A stretch of DNA of 36,810 nucleotides from Bacteroidales bacterium (GTDB lineage Bacteria > Bacteroidota > Bacteroidia > Bacteroidales > F082), in NCBI GenBank assembly GCA_024689285.1, contig JAILDR010000196.1, forward strand, positions 1-36,810, written 5' to 3'. The notes under the pieces are model-generated. The model had not been told where the DNA came from and did not search any database. It saw only the letters and a program-made list of their open reading frames with translations. This document shows positions 27,229 through 34,508 of this stretch, piece after piece. Every line of letters starts with the position of its first letter. Position 1 is the first letter of the stretch. Made by a program: the position numbers and the translations under genes.

Positions 27229-27938
27229 CAGAACGGCGCGATGGTGAAGCCAACAGAAAGCGGATGAATCACAGGCGCATCGTGGCCCACTTCAAATACG
27301 GGGTTGAGTTGGTAGGAAGCGAAGGCGTTGAGCCATTTCCAACCGGCGCGAAGCGTGACGGAGTAAGAGTAGCGTTCAAGGTTCTTGATGTAGGTGTGCT
27401 TTTCGTGAACAATGATGCCGTTCTCGTCGGTGAGGGTGCTGCCTTCGGTGTAATCGGGGCCTACATATTTCGTTTTGGCCATAAACAGGATGCCGAGCTT
27501 GAAGCCAACGCCAATCTTAAACTGGTCGTTGATGCGGAAACGGAGCTCTAAAGGAATGTCAACATAGTTGGCGTTGATTTTGGCCCGCCTGAAGTTCTCG
27601 GTGCTGCGGTATGAGTCGCTGATGACGAGGGTGTCGGTGCTGTATGGGTTGATGATTCTGTTGTAGCAAAAATAGTTGTGATGCGTCATTCCTGCGCCGA
27701 TGCTCACGGTGTGCTTTGAGCTCTCACCCAAAGGGAAGTTGTAGGTGATGTACCAACTTGCGCCTTGGTTGAAGCCACGGGCGTCCCAATTGGTGGTGTT
27801 GTCTTTGGGCATTAATTGGAAGTCGCTGAAAATGTCGAATCCGAGAGTCACTTTTTTGTCGGTTTTGTTGGCAATCAGTTGAGCGAACGAAGTCGCTGAG
27901 ATGACGAGCGCAACGAGGGTTAAGAGTAGTTTTTTCAT
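27228..27938 (-). CDS. Outer membrane beta-barrel protein
   Basis: 236 residues from the ATG at 27938, which gives the signal peptide MKKLLLTLVALVISATSFAQ. The ATG at 27959 is an alternative: it overlaps the stop of the upstream gene as ATGA and would add seven residues. The mature protein has amphipathic beta-strands (KVTLGFDIFSDFQ, WYITYNFPLG, YVDIPLELRFRINDQFKIG) and ends in Phe, as outer-membrane barrels do. Family not otherwise recognised. It lies between the 153-residue protein and queG in a tight three-gene unit. Confidence 0.8.
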   Translation of the reverse strand: MKKLLLTLVALVISATSFAQLIANKTDKKVTLGFDIFSDFQLMPKDNTTNWDARGFNQGASWYITYNFPLGESSKHTVSIGAGMTHHNYFCYNRIINPYSTDTLVISDSYRSTENFRRAKINANYVDIPLELRFRINDQFKIGVGFKLGILFMAKTKYVGPDYTEGSTLTDENGIIVHEKHTYIKNLERYSYSVTLRAGWKWLNAFASYQLNPVFEVGHDAPVIHPLSVGFTIAPF

Positions 27939-27955
27939 ATCGGTTAAGCTTTTAT

Positions 27956-28417
27956 TCATTCTTTCAGTTCTTCAGCAATGGTGCTGCGTTGGTCGAGAAG
28001 TGCGTTGATTTGCTCATCGGTAAGGTCGGGGTTGCGAAGCTGCTGGTCAATGGCAGCAAGCTGAGCCTCAAGGTTCTCAGTGGTGCCGGGGATTTCGGTC
28101 AGTTGCTTCTCTTTGTTGAGGTTAATGGTGGGGTCTTGGGGAGCATCGGCCGGGTCGGCGTTTTGCTGAAGGCCGCCTGTAACGTCCTTCAGGTGTCCCA
28201 TGACCATTCCCATCATCTGTTTTGAAAAGGGGTCGAGTTTGAAGATTTCCACCTTCATGTTGTCTTTCAGTTCGTCGAAGTCTTCAAGGAACATTTTCAG
28301 CTGTTCCTTCTGCTCTTCATTTATGCCCGGAATGGCATCAAGGTCCTGATGCTCCATCATCTTCTTGAACATGTTCAGGAGGTCGTCAATATTATTGCTG
28401 AGGTTGTCGTCGTCCAT
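27956..28417 (-). CDS. Uncharacterised acidic helical protein
   Basis: 153 residues from the ATG at 28417 (MDDDNLSNNIDDLL). The frame is open much further upstream, but that part is antisense to the crotonase gene. Strongly acidic and predicted helical, Met-rich in the middle (KKMMEHQDLD, KQMMGMVMGHLKD), with a C-terminal coiled-coil-like segment carrying two short similar motifs (AQLAAIDQQLRNPDLTDEQI). No signal peptide, no recognised domain. A TTACTTTG -7-like box lies 20 bases upstream. The stop overlaps an ATG in the next gene. Function unknown. Confidence 0.75.
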   Translation of the reverse strand: MDDDNLSNNIDDLLNMFKKMMEHQDLDAIPGINEEQKEQLKMFLEDFDELKDNMKVEIFKLDPFSKQMMGMVMGHLKDVTGGLQQNADPADAPQDPTINLNKEKQLTEIPGTTENLEAQLAAIDQQLRNPDLTDEQINALLDQRSTIAEELKE

Positions 28418-28437
28418 TGTTGATTCTGTTTTCGCTG

Positions 28438-28445
28438 CAAAGTAA
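28438..28445 (-). promoter_or_regulatory. -7-like box (TTACTTTG) of the 153-residue protein gene
   Basis: One base off TAnnTTTG and identical to the box in front of the lipoprotein gene at 34509-35351. Confidence 0.4.
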
Positions 28446-28543
28446 CGGATTTTTTGCGAAATGATTGTGACAATTGCCATTTTTTTCCGAATATTGCAAC
28501 TTGTAAGCGGCAACTTCAAACTATTAACTCCAAACAGATAACT

Positions 28544-29338
28544 ATGGATTTCAACACGATAAAGGTGCAATTGGGCGAGAGTGTGGCTTGGGTCAACCTC
28601 GACCGTCCAGAGGTGCGCAATGCGCTGAACGACACGTTGATAAAGGAACTGACAGAGGTTTTCGACTGGCTCAACAGCCGCGATGATATTCGCATCATCG
28701 TCGTCAAGGGCAACGGCAAAGCTTTTTGCGCGGGTGCCGATTTGGCCTATATGAAGGCTATGGCGGGCTACAGTCATAATCAGAATGTTGCCGATGCCGA
28801 AAAGCTCTCCAAGCTGTTTCGCACCATTTATTATTGCAACAAGGCGGTCATTGTGGATGTGCACGGGGCCTGCATAGGCGGGGCCAACGGCATCATCGCC
28901 GCTGCCGACGTTGTGATTGCTGAAAAGGAAACCAAGTTTGCCTTTACTGAGGTCAGGATAGGGCTCACGCCGGCCACCATATCGCCTTTCGTGGTAAGCA
29001 AAATCGGCAACACCGCCGCCAAGGAACTCATGCTGACGGGTCGTCGCTTCACCGCCAACGAGGCTAAGGATTTCGGTTTGGTGAATGTCGTTGTGGACGA
29101 GGCTGGAATGATTGATGCCGAACGGCAGTATATCGACCATTTCCTCCATGCTTCGCCCGATGCTGTGGCTGAGTGCAAGAACCTGCTGCGCATGGTGAGC
29201 GGCACTTCAGACCCGTTCAATCCCGTTTTCTACCAAACCTCGCTGCTCATCGCTGCCCAGCGTGTTTCAAAGTCGGGACAGGAGGGGATGACGGCGTTTT
29301 TCGAGAAAAGGAAGCCGGAGTGGGACAGGCTATTCTAA
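28544..29338 (+). CDS. Enoyl-CoA hydratase/isomerase family (methylglutaconyl-CoA hydratase-like)
   Basis: 264 residues, crotonase fold, start at the ATG 28544 (MDFNTIKVQLGE). The oxyanion-hole block is AFCAGADLAYMK and the second is GACIGGANGI, in which the Glu of classical enoyl-CoA hydratase is absent, while the other Glu (FTEVRIGL) is kept. GLTPATISPFVVSKIG with this GGAxG form is characteristic of the methylglutaconyl-CoA hydratase (LiuC) group. No other leucine-degradation gene is nearby, so substrate is uncertain. Its 3' end overlaps the convergent ATPase gene by nine bases. Confidence 0.88.
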   Translation: MDFNTIKVQLGESVAWVNLDRPEVRNALNDTLIKELTEVFDWLNSRDDIRIIVVKGNGKAFCAGADLAYMKAMAGYSHNQNVADAEKLSKLFRTIYYCNKAVIVDVHGACIGGANGIIAAADVVIAEKETKFAFTEVRIGLTPATISPFVVSKIGNTAAKELMLTGRRFTANEAKDFGLVNVVVDEAGMIDAERQYIDHFLHASPDAVAECKNLLRMVSGTSDPFNPVFYQTSLLIAAQRVSKSGQEGMTAFFEKRKPEWDRLF

Positions 29339-30589
29339 CAACCATTTCCAGATGGGAATCACCTCAATGGTTAAGCCGTTGTCTTTCTTGATGGTTTTTT
29401 CTTCATCTTTGGTGATAATCAGTGCTCGCTTCAACGGTTCAAAAGCATGAAATTTGACTAAAGCGTTGATTTCGCGCTCCGCTGTTGGGAGGTCTCTTAG
29501 ACTATAACAAGCTTGTATGGCCGTCTTCTCTTCAGGAAGAAAAAAGTCGATTTCTATATTCTTATTGTAGAAAAACAGTTGTGTCTCGTCATAATGTTGA
29601 TGGAGATGAATGGCACACAAGTTTTCCAAAAGGGATGTTTCGCCGTCGGTGAGGAAGATGGTCAGTAAACCGTTGTCAACAAAATAATGTTTTTTGATGG
29701 TTTCGCGTTCAGAAAATTTTGAGGCATAATTGTTTAAGGAAAAAATCAAACAAGCATCGCGCATACAGCTGACATAATCCATCACCGTGTTGGCTTGACA
29801 ATTGATGCCGGCACTTCTCACCAAGTTGCTGATGCGGTTATAGGCTGTTGGCTGTTTTACACTTTCCGCCAAGCGTTTGACAGTCATGCGAAGAGCTGTT
29901 TCGTTGCGGATTTTGTTTCTCACAACAAGGTCGGAGAAGAAAATCTTGTTGTAGAGTTCGTTGAGCCATACCCGTTTTGCCCTAACGTCAAACACATCAG
30001 GGAATCCGCCAAATTGGAAATAAGAGTTAAAAGTGCGTTCTACTAAGGCCTTCAATCTTGGGCTTTCGCTCCAATGGAGGTCGAGGTTGATTTGCTCTCT
30101 GCCTATGTATTCCTTGAAGGAGAAAGGATAGACATTGCGAGTCCAATATCTTCCGCCCAATGTGGTGGCTATGTCGCGACCCAGCATCTTGGCGTTGCTT
30201 CCTGTGATGAAAACTTGATATTTTTGGTTGGCCAACCGTCGAGCGAAGTGTTCCCAACCTTCAATGTTCTGTATTTCATCGAAAAAAAGCAAAGGTTTGC
30301 CTTTGTTGGAGGAAGCGTATGCCTGAAGTATCAGGTCGAGTTCTTCCGCTTTCATTAGGTGAAGGCGTTCGTCGTCGAAATTGACATAAACGATTTCCTT
30401 GATATTGTGGCCTTCACGTAACAATTGCTGGATGTGTTGGTAGAGCATGTATGACTTGCCGCACTGCCTCACTCCAACAAACACATAATTGCCTTGCTGT
30501 TCCAGCTCTGTAGGTCGGCTATAGAGTTCTATTTCAGGGATATAATCTTGCGCTTCGCGGATGATTGTGCTAATGATTTCTTTTTCCAT
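29330..30589 (-). CDS. AAA-type ATPase with DUF4143 domain
   Basis: 419 residues. Walker A is GVRQCGKS (39-46), Walker B is LLFFDEIQN (100-108), and FITGSNAKML carries the sensor-1 region. The C-terminal part (about 220-400) is a DUF4143-type domain with a winged-helix and nuclease-like appearance. Such AAA_14/DUF4143 proteins are abundant, often multicopy, in Bacteroidales and have no agreed function. Two 26-base direct repeats lie in the promoter region. Overlaps the crotonase gene by nine bases at its 3' end. Confidence 0.9.
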   Translation of the reverse strand: MEKEIISTIIREAQDYIPEIELYSRPTELEQQGNYVFVGVRQCGKSYMLYQHIQQLLREGHNIKEIVYVNFDDERLHLMKAEELDLILQAYASSNKGKPLLFFDEIQNIEGWEHFARRLANQKYQVFITGSNAKMLGRDIATTLGGRYWTRNVYPFSFKEYIGREQINLDLHWSESPRLKALVERTFNSYFQFGGFPDVFDVRAKRVWLNELYNKIFFSDLVVRNKIRNETALRMTVKRLAESVKQPTAYNRISNLVRSAGINCQANTVMDYVSCMRDACLIFSLNNYASKFSERETIKKHYFVDNGLLTIFLTDGETSLLENLCAIHLHQHYDETQLFFYNKNIEIDFFLPEEKTAIQACYSLRDLPTAEREINALVKFHAFEPLKRALIITKDEEKTIKKDNGLTIEVIPIWKWLLE

Positions 30590-30606
30590 TTAAGCGGTTT
30601 TGAGCG

Positions 30607-30640
30607 CAAAACTACAAAAAATTATCATTACTAATGCAAA
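30607..30640 (-). promoter_or_regulatory. Promoter of the ATPase gene
   Basis: Minus-strand TTTG (30637-30640), 22-base spacer, TAGTTTTG (30607-30614), 17 bases from the ATG. The -33 element lies in the first of two direct repeats. Confidence 0.6.
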
Positions 30641-30676
30641 AAAATGGCAAAAAATTCTCATTGCTAATGCAAAAAA
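30618..30676. repeat. Two direct repeats upstream of the ATPase gene
   Basis: Copies at 30618-30643 and 30651-30676: 26 bases each with two differences, 33-base period. Core on the minus strand is TTTTTTGCATTAG. One copy covers the -33 region and the other lies about three helical turns upstream, as expected for paired regulator sites. The rest of 30590-30782 shows nothing further. Confidence 0.7.
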
Positions 30677-30782
30677 TAGGAGAAAGACGGGTTTGAGATT
30701 GCTCTAAGACTGCTAATCGTGCCTTTTTTGAAGTGTAACAGGTTTGGTGCAGTTTGGCATTTTACATAGTTAAGGCGATTAA

Positions 30783-31631
30783 TCACTTCAAATATTCAAC
30801 CTCATACAACGAAGAAGAGTACACTTCTCCATCACGGTAATTATCTAAAAAATAAAAACAGTTCAAGCCGTCGTATTGGTAATCTCTTGCAATAGCACTC
30901 AATTTGCCATCATAATAATATTGGTATCCAATTGGCTTCTTGTCGTCAAAATCATAGACATAATAATATGTATGTGAAAATGTTAGATTTCCATCGGTAT
31001 CATATCTTTTCCTTGTTTGCAGTCTTGTTTTTTCACGCAAATAGGTGTCGTCAAGATATAAGACTTCATTACATCGCTCTTGCCAGATAGTATTATCATA
31101 ATTGTAACTTGTTGTTGTATAAGTGCAACGCAAACCATCATAACTATAAAGAGTCTCTTCAGTAAGCACCCCATTCGTATATCTTTTTGAGCTTAACTTT
31201 TTCTTTCCATCATACCAATAATAAGTTTCATAGATATTGTTGTTCTGGGAATCTGGATAATAATATTTATAGTATTTTGTTCTTTGGTACGTGTCGTCGA
31301 GGTACTCACATTCGTAGTGACTAACAGTCACGTCATTGACATCGCCGTTTTGGTACGAATACGAATCGTAGCTGGCGTTCAACCCATTGTAGGAATAGTT
31401 TTTACGTTCCGTATATAATTGACCGTCTACATAATACTTATATTCTATTGGTTTATATCCATCATAGGACCAAGTTTGCTTAATAATCTCATGACTGCTT
31501 GTCTCATAACGGTAATAAGTTTTAATCAGATACGACAAATCCTCTTTTGAAGCCGATTCATCATTCATTTTGTTACAACTGGAGAAAAAAATGCAACTTA
31601 TAATTGCCATCAAATAAAAACTCTTGTTCAT
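30783..31631 (-). CDS. Tyr-rich lipoprotein with three internal repeats
   Basis: 282 residues. Lipobox FSSC (C19), so an envelope lipoprotein. The mature part is very rich in Tyr and consists of three repeats (about 54-134, 138-225, 226-282), each with a Y-D-G start, a DG-x-L turn, an SYDGL/QYDGL block and an LDDTY or EVEYL end. The pattern recalls MORN/YwqK-like or YD-type beta repeats, but no family is firmly recognised. It is AT-richer than the housekeeping genes. A leader segment just upstream is duplicated in front of the gene at 32023-32418. Confidence 0.75.
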   Translation of the reverse strand: MNKSFYLMAIISCIFFSSCNKMNDESASKEDLSYLIKTYYRYETSSHEIIKQTWSYDGYKPIEYKYYVDGQLYTERKNYSYNGLNASYDSYSYQNGDVNDVTVSHYECEYLDDTYQRTKYYKYYYPDSQNNNIYETYYWYDGKKKLSSKRYTNGVLTEETLYSYDGLRCTYTTTSYNYDNTIWQERCNEVLYLDDTYLREKTRLQTRKRYDTDGNLTFSHTYYYVYDFDDKKPIGYQYYYDGKLSAIARDYQYDGLNCFYFLDNYRDGEVYSSSLYEVEYLK

Positions 31632-31647
31632 GTGTTTTATTACCCGG

Positions 31648-31670
31648 TTCTATCCCATTGGGCGCATCGG
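31648..31670 (-). repeat. Duplicated leader segment, copy A
   Basis: A 23-base segment, 16 bases upstream of the 30783-31631 gene, matching copy B at 32436-32458 with two differences. The minus strand carries GGGATAGAAC flanked by CCC and GGG tracts. Confidence 0.7.
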
Positions 31671-31705
31671 AACTTAGATTAAATCTCAAACTATTATGTA
31701 AACTT

Positions 31706-31744
31706 AAGGCCAAGGGAACATCTGAACGACACTCCCTTGACCTT
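31706..31744 (-). terminator. Hairpin, possible terminator of the 73-residue lipoprotein gene
   Basis: AAGG-C-CAAGGGA (31706-31717) pairs with TCCCTTG-A-CCTT (31733-31744), a stem of 11 pairs with one mismatch and a 15-base loop. The T-run is better on the plus strand, so the direction is not certain. Confidence 0.5.
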
Positions 31745-31762
31745 TTTCTTGTCGTTACTGAG

Positions 31763-31984
31763 TTATTTGACTTCAGTACAAGTGAAAGTAATGTTGGTTA
31801 AGGATTCATAACCAGGGATCTTGGAAGTGTCGATGTCGGAACAGCTTTTGACCTTTTGGTCGTTCATTTCAACAGTAACAGATTGCCCAACAATAGTAGC
31901 AGTGCATCTGCAGTTCTTACTCTTGGTGCATGATGCGAAGCCAATCATGGCAACCACTGCAATCGTTAATAATACTTTTTTCAT
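31763..31984 (-). CDS. Small Cys-rich lipoprotein
   Basis: 73 residues. Signal peptide MKKVLLTIAVVAMIGFASC with lipobox FASC (C19). The mature 55 residues have four more Cys (C25, C27, C48, C69), suggesting two disulfides. Short but credible: typical lipoprotein start, position between two similar small lipoprotein genes, and a hairpin after its stop. No family recognised; function unknown. Confidence 0.68.
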   Translation of the reverse strand: MKKVLLTIAVVAMIGFASCTKSKNCRCTATIVGQSVTVEMNDQKVKSCSDIDTSKIPGYESLTNITFTCTEVK

Positions 31985-32022
31985 TTTCTTTGGATTTGAT
32001 ATTGATAATTAGGTGTATGGGA

Positions 32023-32418
32023 TTAGTAAAACAATGCATCTATGATTTCGCCGCTTATTGATCCGTCTTGATACACAAAATGGACATTATAATAATCGGT
32101 GAAATTAATGTCGCCAGGCGATAATGACCATGCCGACATATTGTCTTTGGAACCAACTTCATAGGTATCGGAATAGTACGCCACTCCGTTTTCGCTTTTC
32201 TCGGTAACTCTGAATTTGCAATAGTACAGGGTTTTGTTTGATTGATTGCTGATGCTGTACCTTACAACTATTGCTACATTGTTTTGAATCTTGTATTCTG
32301 CTCTGGGAATGGAAACATAGTCAATGGGGTCGTAGGTAAACAGCGATTCTTTGGTGCAAGAAGTCATCATTACAACCATCATGATTGCCATAAAAGAAAG
32401 TGTAAGTCTCTTTTTCAT
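32023..32418 (-). CDS. Small lipoprotein
   Basis: 131 residues. Signal MKKRLTLSFMAIMMVVMMTSC with lipobox MTSC (C21). The mature part looks like a single beta-sandwich domain (YKIQNNVAIVVRYSISNQS, TLYYCKFRVTEKS), somewhat like FxLYD-type domains. No named family. It follows the gene at 32461-33189 by 42 bases, which hold a hairpin and copy B of the duplicated leader. Confidence 0.7.
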   Translation of the reverse strand: MKKRLTLSFMAIMMVVMMTSCTKESLFTYDPIDYVSIPRAEYKIQNNVAIVVRYSISNQSNKTLYYCKFRVTEKSENGVAYYSDTYEVGSKDNMSAWSLSPGDINFTDYYNVHFVYQDGSISGEIIDALFY

Positions 32419-32428
32419 TTGTTTATTT

Positions 32429-32458
32429 CGCCCAGTTCTATCCCATCGGGCGCATTGG
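32429..32458 (-). repeat. Duplicated leader segment, copy B, with hairpin
   Basis: The 23-base core (32436-32458) matches copy A at 31648-31670. Arms CGCCC (32448-32452 on the minus strand) and GGGCG (32429-32433) enclose a 14-base loop containing GATGGGATAGAACT. It sits 17 bases from the start codon at 32418. Confidence 0.7.
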
Positions 32459-32460
32459 TT

Positions 32461-33189
32461 TTAGAAGTTCATACTAAGGGTTAGTCCTAATCCATAGTTG
32501 CCTTGCAATTGTGGTGTCTCACATCTTATCATTGAAGGGGAAAGATTGAGCGAGTAGGGCGTGCCATAGGTGTAGTTTGCTGCAACTTGTTTCAAGTTGT
32601 TTGTTCCCGTAGAGGAAAGAGCTACCCCGGGGATTGCAATAGCGATTCCACCTAAACCAATGATTCCTGCAATTCCCATAGCCCGGGTATTACCAATTAG
32701 CCCAAGCATGGCACCTAATCCTGCTCCAGCTATTATGCCGCCTATAGAACCTAACACAGTGCCGGCACTGTTTAGATTTTTGCCCTTCATATAGAGCTGA
32801 TAGTCATGTTCGCCTACAAGATACCGGACTTCCTCATCAGATAATACGCGTCCGTTAAGAAGCAGTCTGCTGCCACTACATTCCATAATGCCTTTTCGAG
32901 GGGGCTGGGTGATATCTTGGAAAGCGTTAGATTGGCTGGTGGCGTTGTCTGAAAACTTCTCCACCTCTCCGTTTTCATAATTGATACTTAGCACTTCAGA
33001 GCGGCTGATAGAATAAGTTGGCCCCTCTTGGTTATTCCACTTCTTGTATTTGATCTCGGTGCTTGTGATTTCAAGCACTTTGCTCATCACAGTGGATTGG
33101 TCGTTTTTCACAATGACATCTTGTGCTGTGATTGTTCCTGCGATGCAAAGTAGGATAAGGGTTGCAAATAGATTTCTTGTTGTTTTCAT
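32461..33189 (-). CDS. Secreted protein with duplicated N-terminal domain and glycine-zipper segment
   Basis: 242 residues. Signal peptide to about residue 22 (TITAQ). An N-terminal domain (about 23-80) with STEIKYKKW and NQEGPTYSIS is shared with the neighbouring gene at 33209-34363. A Gly/Ala/Ile-rich hydrophobic stretch (about 140-195, GGIIAGAGLGAMLGLIG) looks like a glycine-zipper membrane segment. The end (GLGLTLSMNF) is barrel-like. Probably envelope-located; function unknown. Nineteen bases separate it from the gene upstream. Confidence 0.78.
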   Translation of the reverse strand: MKTTRNLFATLILLCIAGTITAQDVIVKNDQSTVMSKVLEITSTEIKYKKWNNQEGPTYSISRSEVLSINYENGEVEKFSDNATSQSNAFQDITQPPRKGIMECSGSRLLLNGRVLSDEEVRYLVGEHDYQLYMKGKNLNSAGTVLGSIGGIIAGAGLGAMLGLIGNTRAMGIAGIIGLGGIAIAIPGVALSSTGTNNLKQVAANYTYGTPYSLNLSPSMIRCETPQLQGNYGLGLTLSMNF

Positions 33190-33208
33190 TTTCTTGTTGT
33201 TTTAAGGG

Positions 33209-34363
33209 TTAGAAGTGAACACCCAATTGGATGCTTAATGCTGAAACTTTGAGTTTCGGGGCAGTTATCTCCATTGTGGTCTCTCCGCTTCCATTATTAA
33301 AAGTAAGACTGGAGTTGTTAGAATACTCACGCCAAGTTGGTGAAACTTGGAAAGGGGAATAGCCCGTATAAAAGACCCCGATACTAAGATGGTCGAATAG
33401 GAACAAACCGCCGCCAATTTCATACGCGAAATTGGCTTTCATTTTATATTTTACTTCCATTCCATCTCCTGAATAGTATTGAGTATGGTTGTTGTAATCC
33501 ACATATACCAAAGAGCCTCCCAATAGATTGCTCACATTAGCACTTGTTATATGGGCGAGATTCAACCCTATATTGGCTTCTGCAAACAAGCCGAAAGCCT
33601 TGGAAAAACAATGTGTGTAATCAATACCTCCCATAAACGCATAATTCATATAACTTGAATATTTTGTGACTTGGTATTGATATGCATTTGTGCCATATTG
33701 CTCGTTCATCATATGGCCTATTTGTTGCCATTGCTCTCTGTAGGCTCTCTTTTCAGCATCCGAAAACCCATTATACATTACATTGAACTTTAGCGGGATA
33801 CCGACAATGTTTTTGTCTTGTTTGTAAATGGGTATATGCAGTTTCAAGGAAGCGTTGAAGCCCATTTTGGCTGCGCCACAACCTGTTTCGAATTCATCAC
33901 CAAAAAACGAGAACGGCGCGCAAAATGCGTTTTTGTCAGTTACACCGAAATCTCCCATAGGAATAGTTACGCCGCCATTCAGCGAGAACTGCACACGGCC
34001 TCGAGTATAATGCGATTTGGGTTTCTCAGGATCTGCTTGAGAAGGGGTTTGGGGAGTTTGGACTTGTGGCTGTGGTTGGTTTACAGTTTGTTGAGGGGCT
34101 GGGGTAATCGTGGTGTTGTCAGTAAACCTGTCTGTCTCCCCGTTTTGGTAATTTATGCTCGTTATCTCTGAGAGACTGATAGAATAAGTTGGTCCCTCTT
34201 GGTTTGACCACTTCTTGTATTTGATTTCCGTGCTTGTGACTTCAAGCACCTTGCTCAAAACCGTCGTGTTGTCTTTTTTCAATATTACGTCTTGCGGCAG
34301 AACTGTCCCTGTTAGGCAGATTTGAATTATGGCTAACAGTATTATTCCTCTTCTGTTTTTCAT
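33209..34363 (-). CDS. Outer membrane barrel with duplicated N-terminal domain
   Basis: 384 residues. Signal peptide (about 1-23), then the N-terminal domain shared with the gene at 32461-33189, with TVLSKVLEVTSTEIKYKKW and NQEGPTYSIS. A Pro/Gln/Thr-rich linker (about 88-118) separates it from a C-terminal barrel (about 125-384) with strands such as VQFSLNGGVTIPMGDFG, and a final LSIQLGVHF. The barrel ends in Phe. Likely exported to the outer membrane; ligand unknown. Upstream a terminator isolates it from the next lipoprotein gene; no canonical promoter was found. Confidence 0.8.
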   Translation of the reverse strand: MKNRRGIILLAIIQICLTGTVLPQDVILKKDNTTVLSKVLEVTSTEIKYKKWSNQEGPTYSISLSEITSINYQNGETDRFTDNTTITPAPQQTVNQPQPQVQTPQTPSQADPEKPKSHYTRGRVQFSLNGGVTIPMGDFGVTDKNAFCAPFSFFGDEFETGCGAAKMGFNASLKLHIPIYKQDKNIVGIPLKFNVMYNGFSDAEKRAYREQWQQIGHMMNEQYGTNAYQYQVTKYSSYMNYAFMGGIDYTHCFSKAFGLFAEANIGLNLAHITSANVSNLLGGSLVYVDYNNHTQYYSGDGMEVKYKMKANFAYEIGGGLFLFDHLSIGVFYTGYSPFQVSPTWREYSNNSSLTFNNGSGETTMEITAPKLKVSALSIQLGVHF

Positions 34364-34418
34364 GGGTTATGACTTTGGGTTATATACTTTAGGTCCGTCG
34401 ATTTCAATCAATATAGAA

Positions 34419-34455
34419 CAAAAAAGAGGCCACACTTGAAGGGGTGACCTCTTTC
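34419..34455 (-). terminator. Intrinsic terminator of the 34509-35351 lipoprotein gene
   Basis: On the minus strand AAAGAGG-T-CAC pairs with GTG-G-CCTCTTT around a 10-base loop, followed by a T-run. The remaining 34364-34508 sequence shows nothing else. Confidence 0.8.
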
Positions 34456-34508
34456 TAATCACTAACTTAATGAGTCGTAATCATTGTATTTTATGTGTAA
34501 CGTAGCCG

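Noticed and set aside
28418..29149. Long N-terminal extension of the 153-residue protein
   Set aside because: It would be antisense to the crotonase gene, and a promoter-like box lies just upstream of the internal ATG at 28417.
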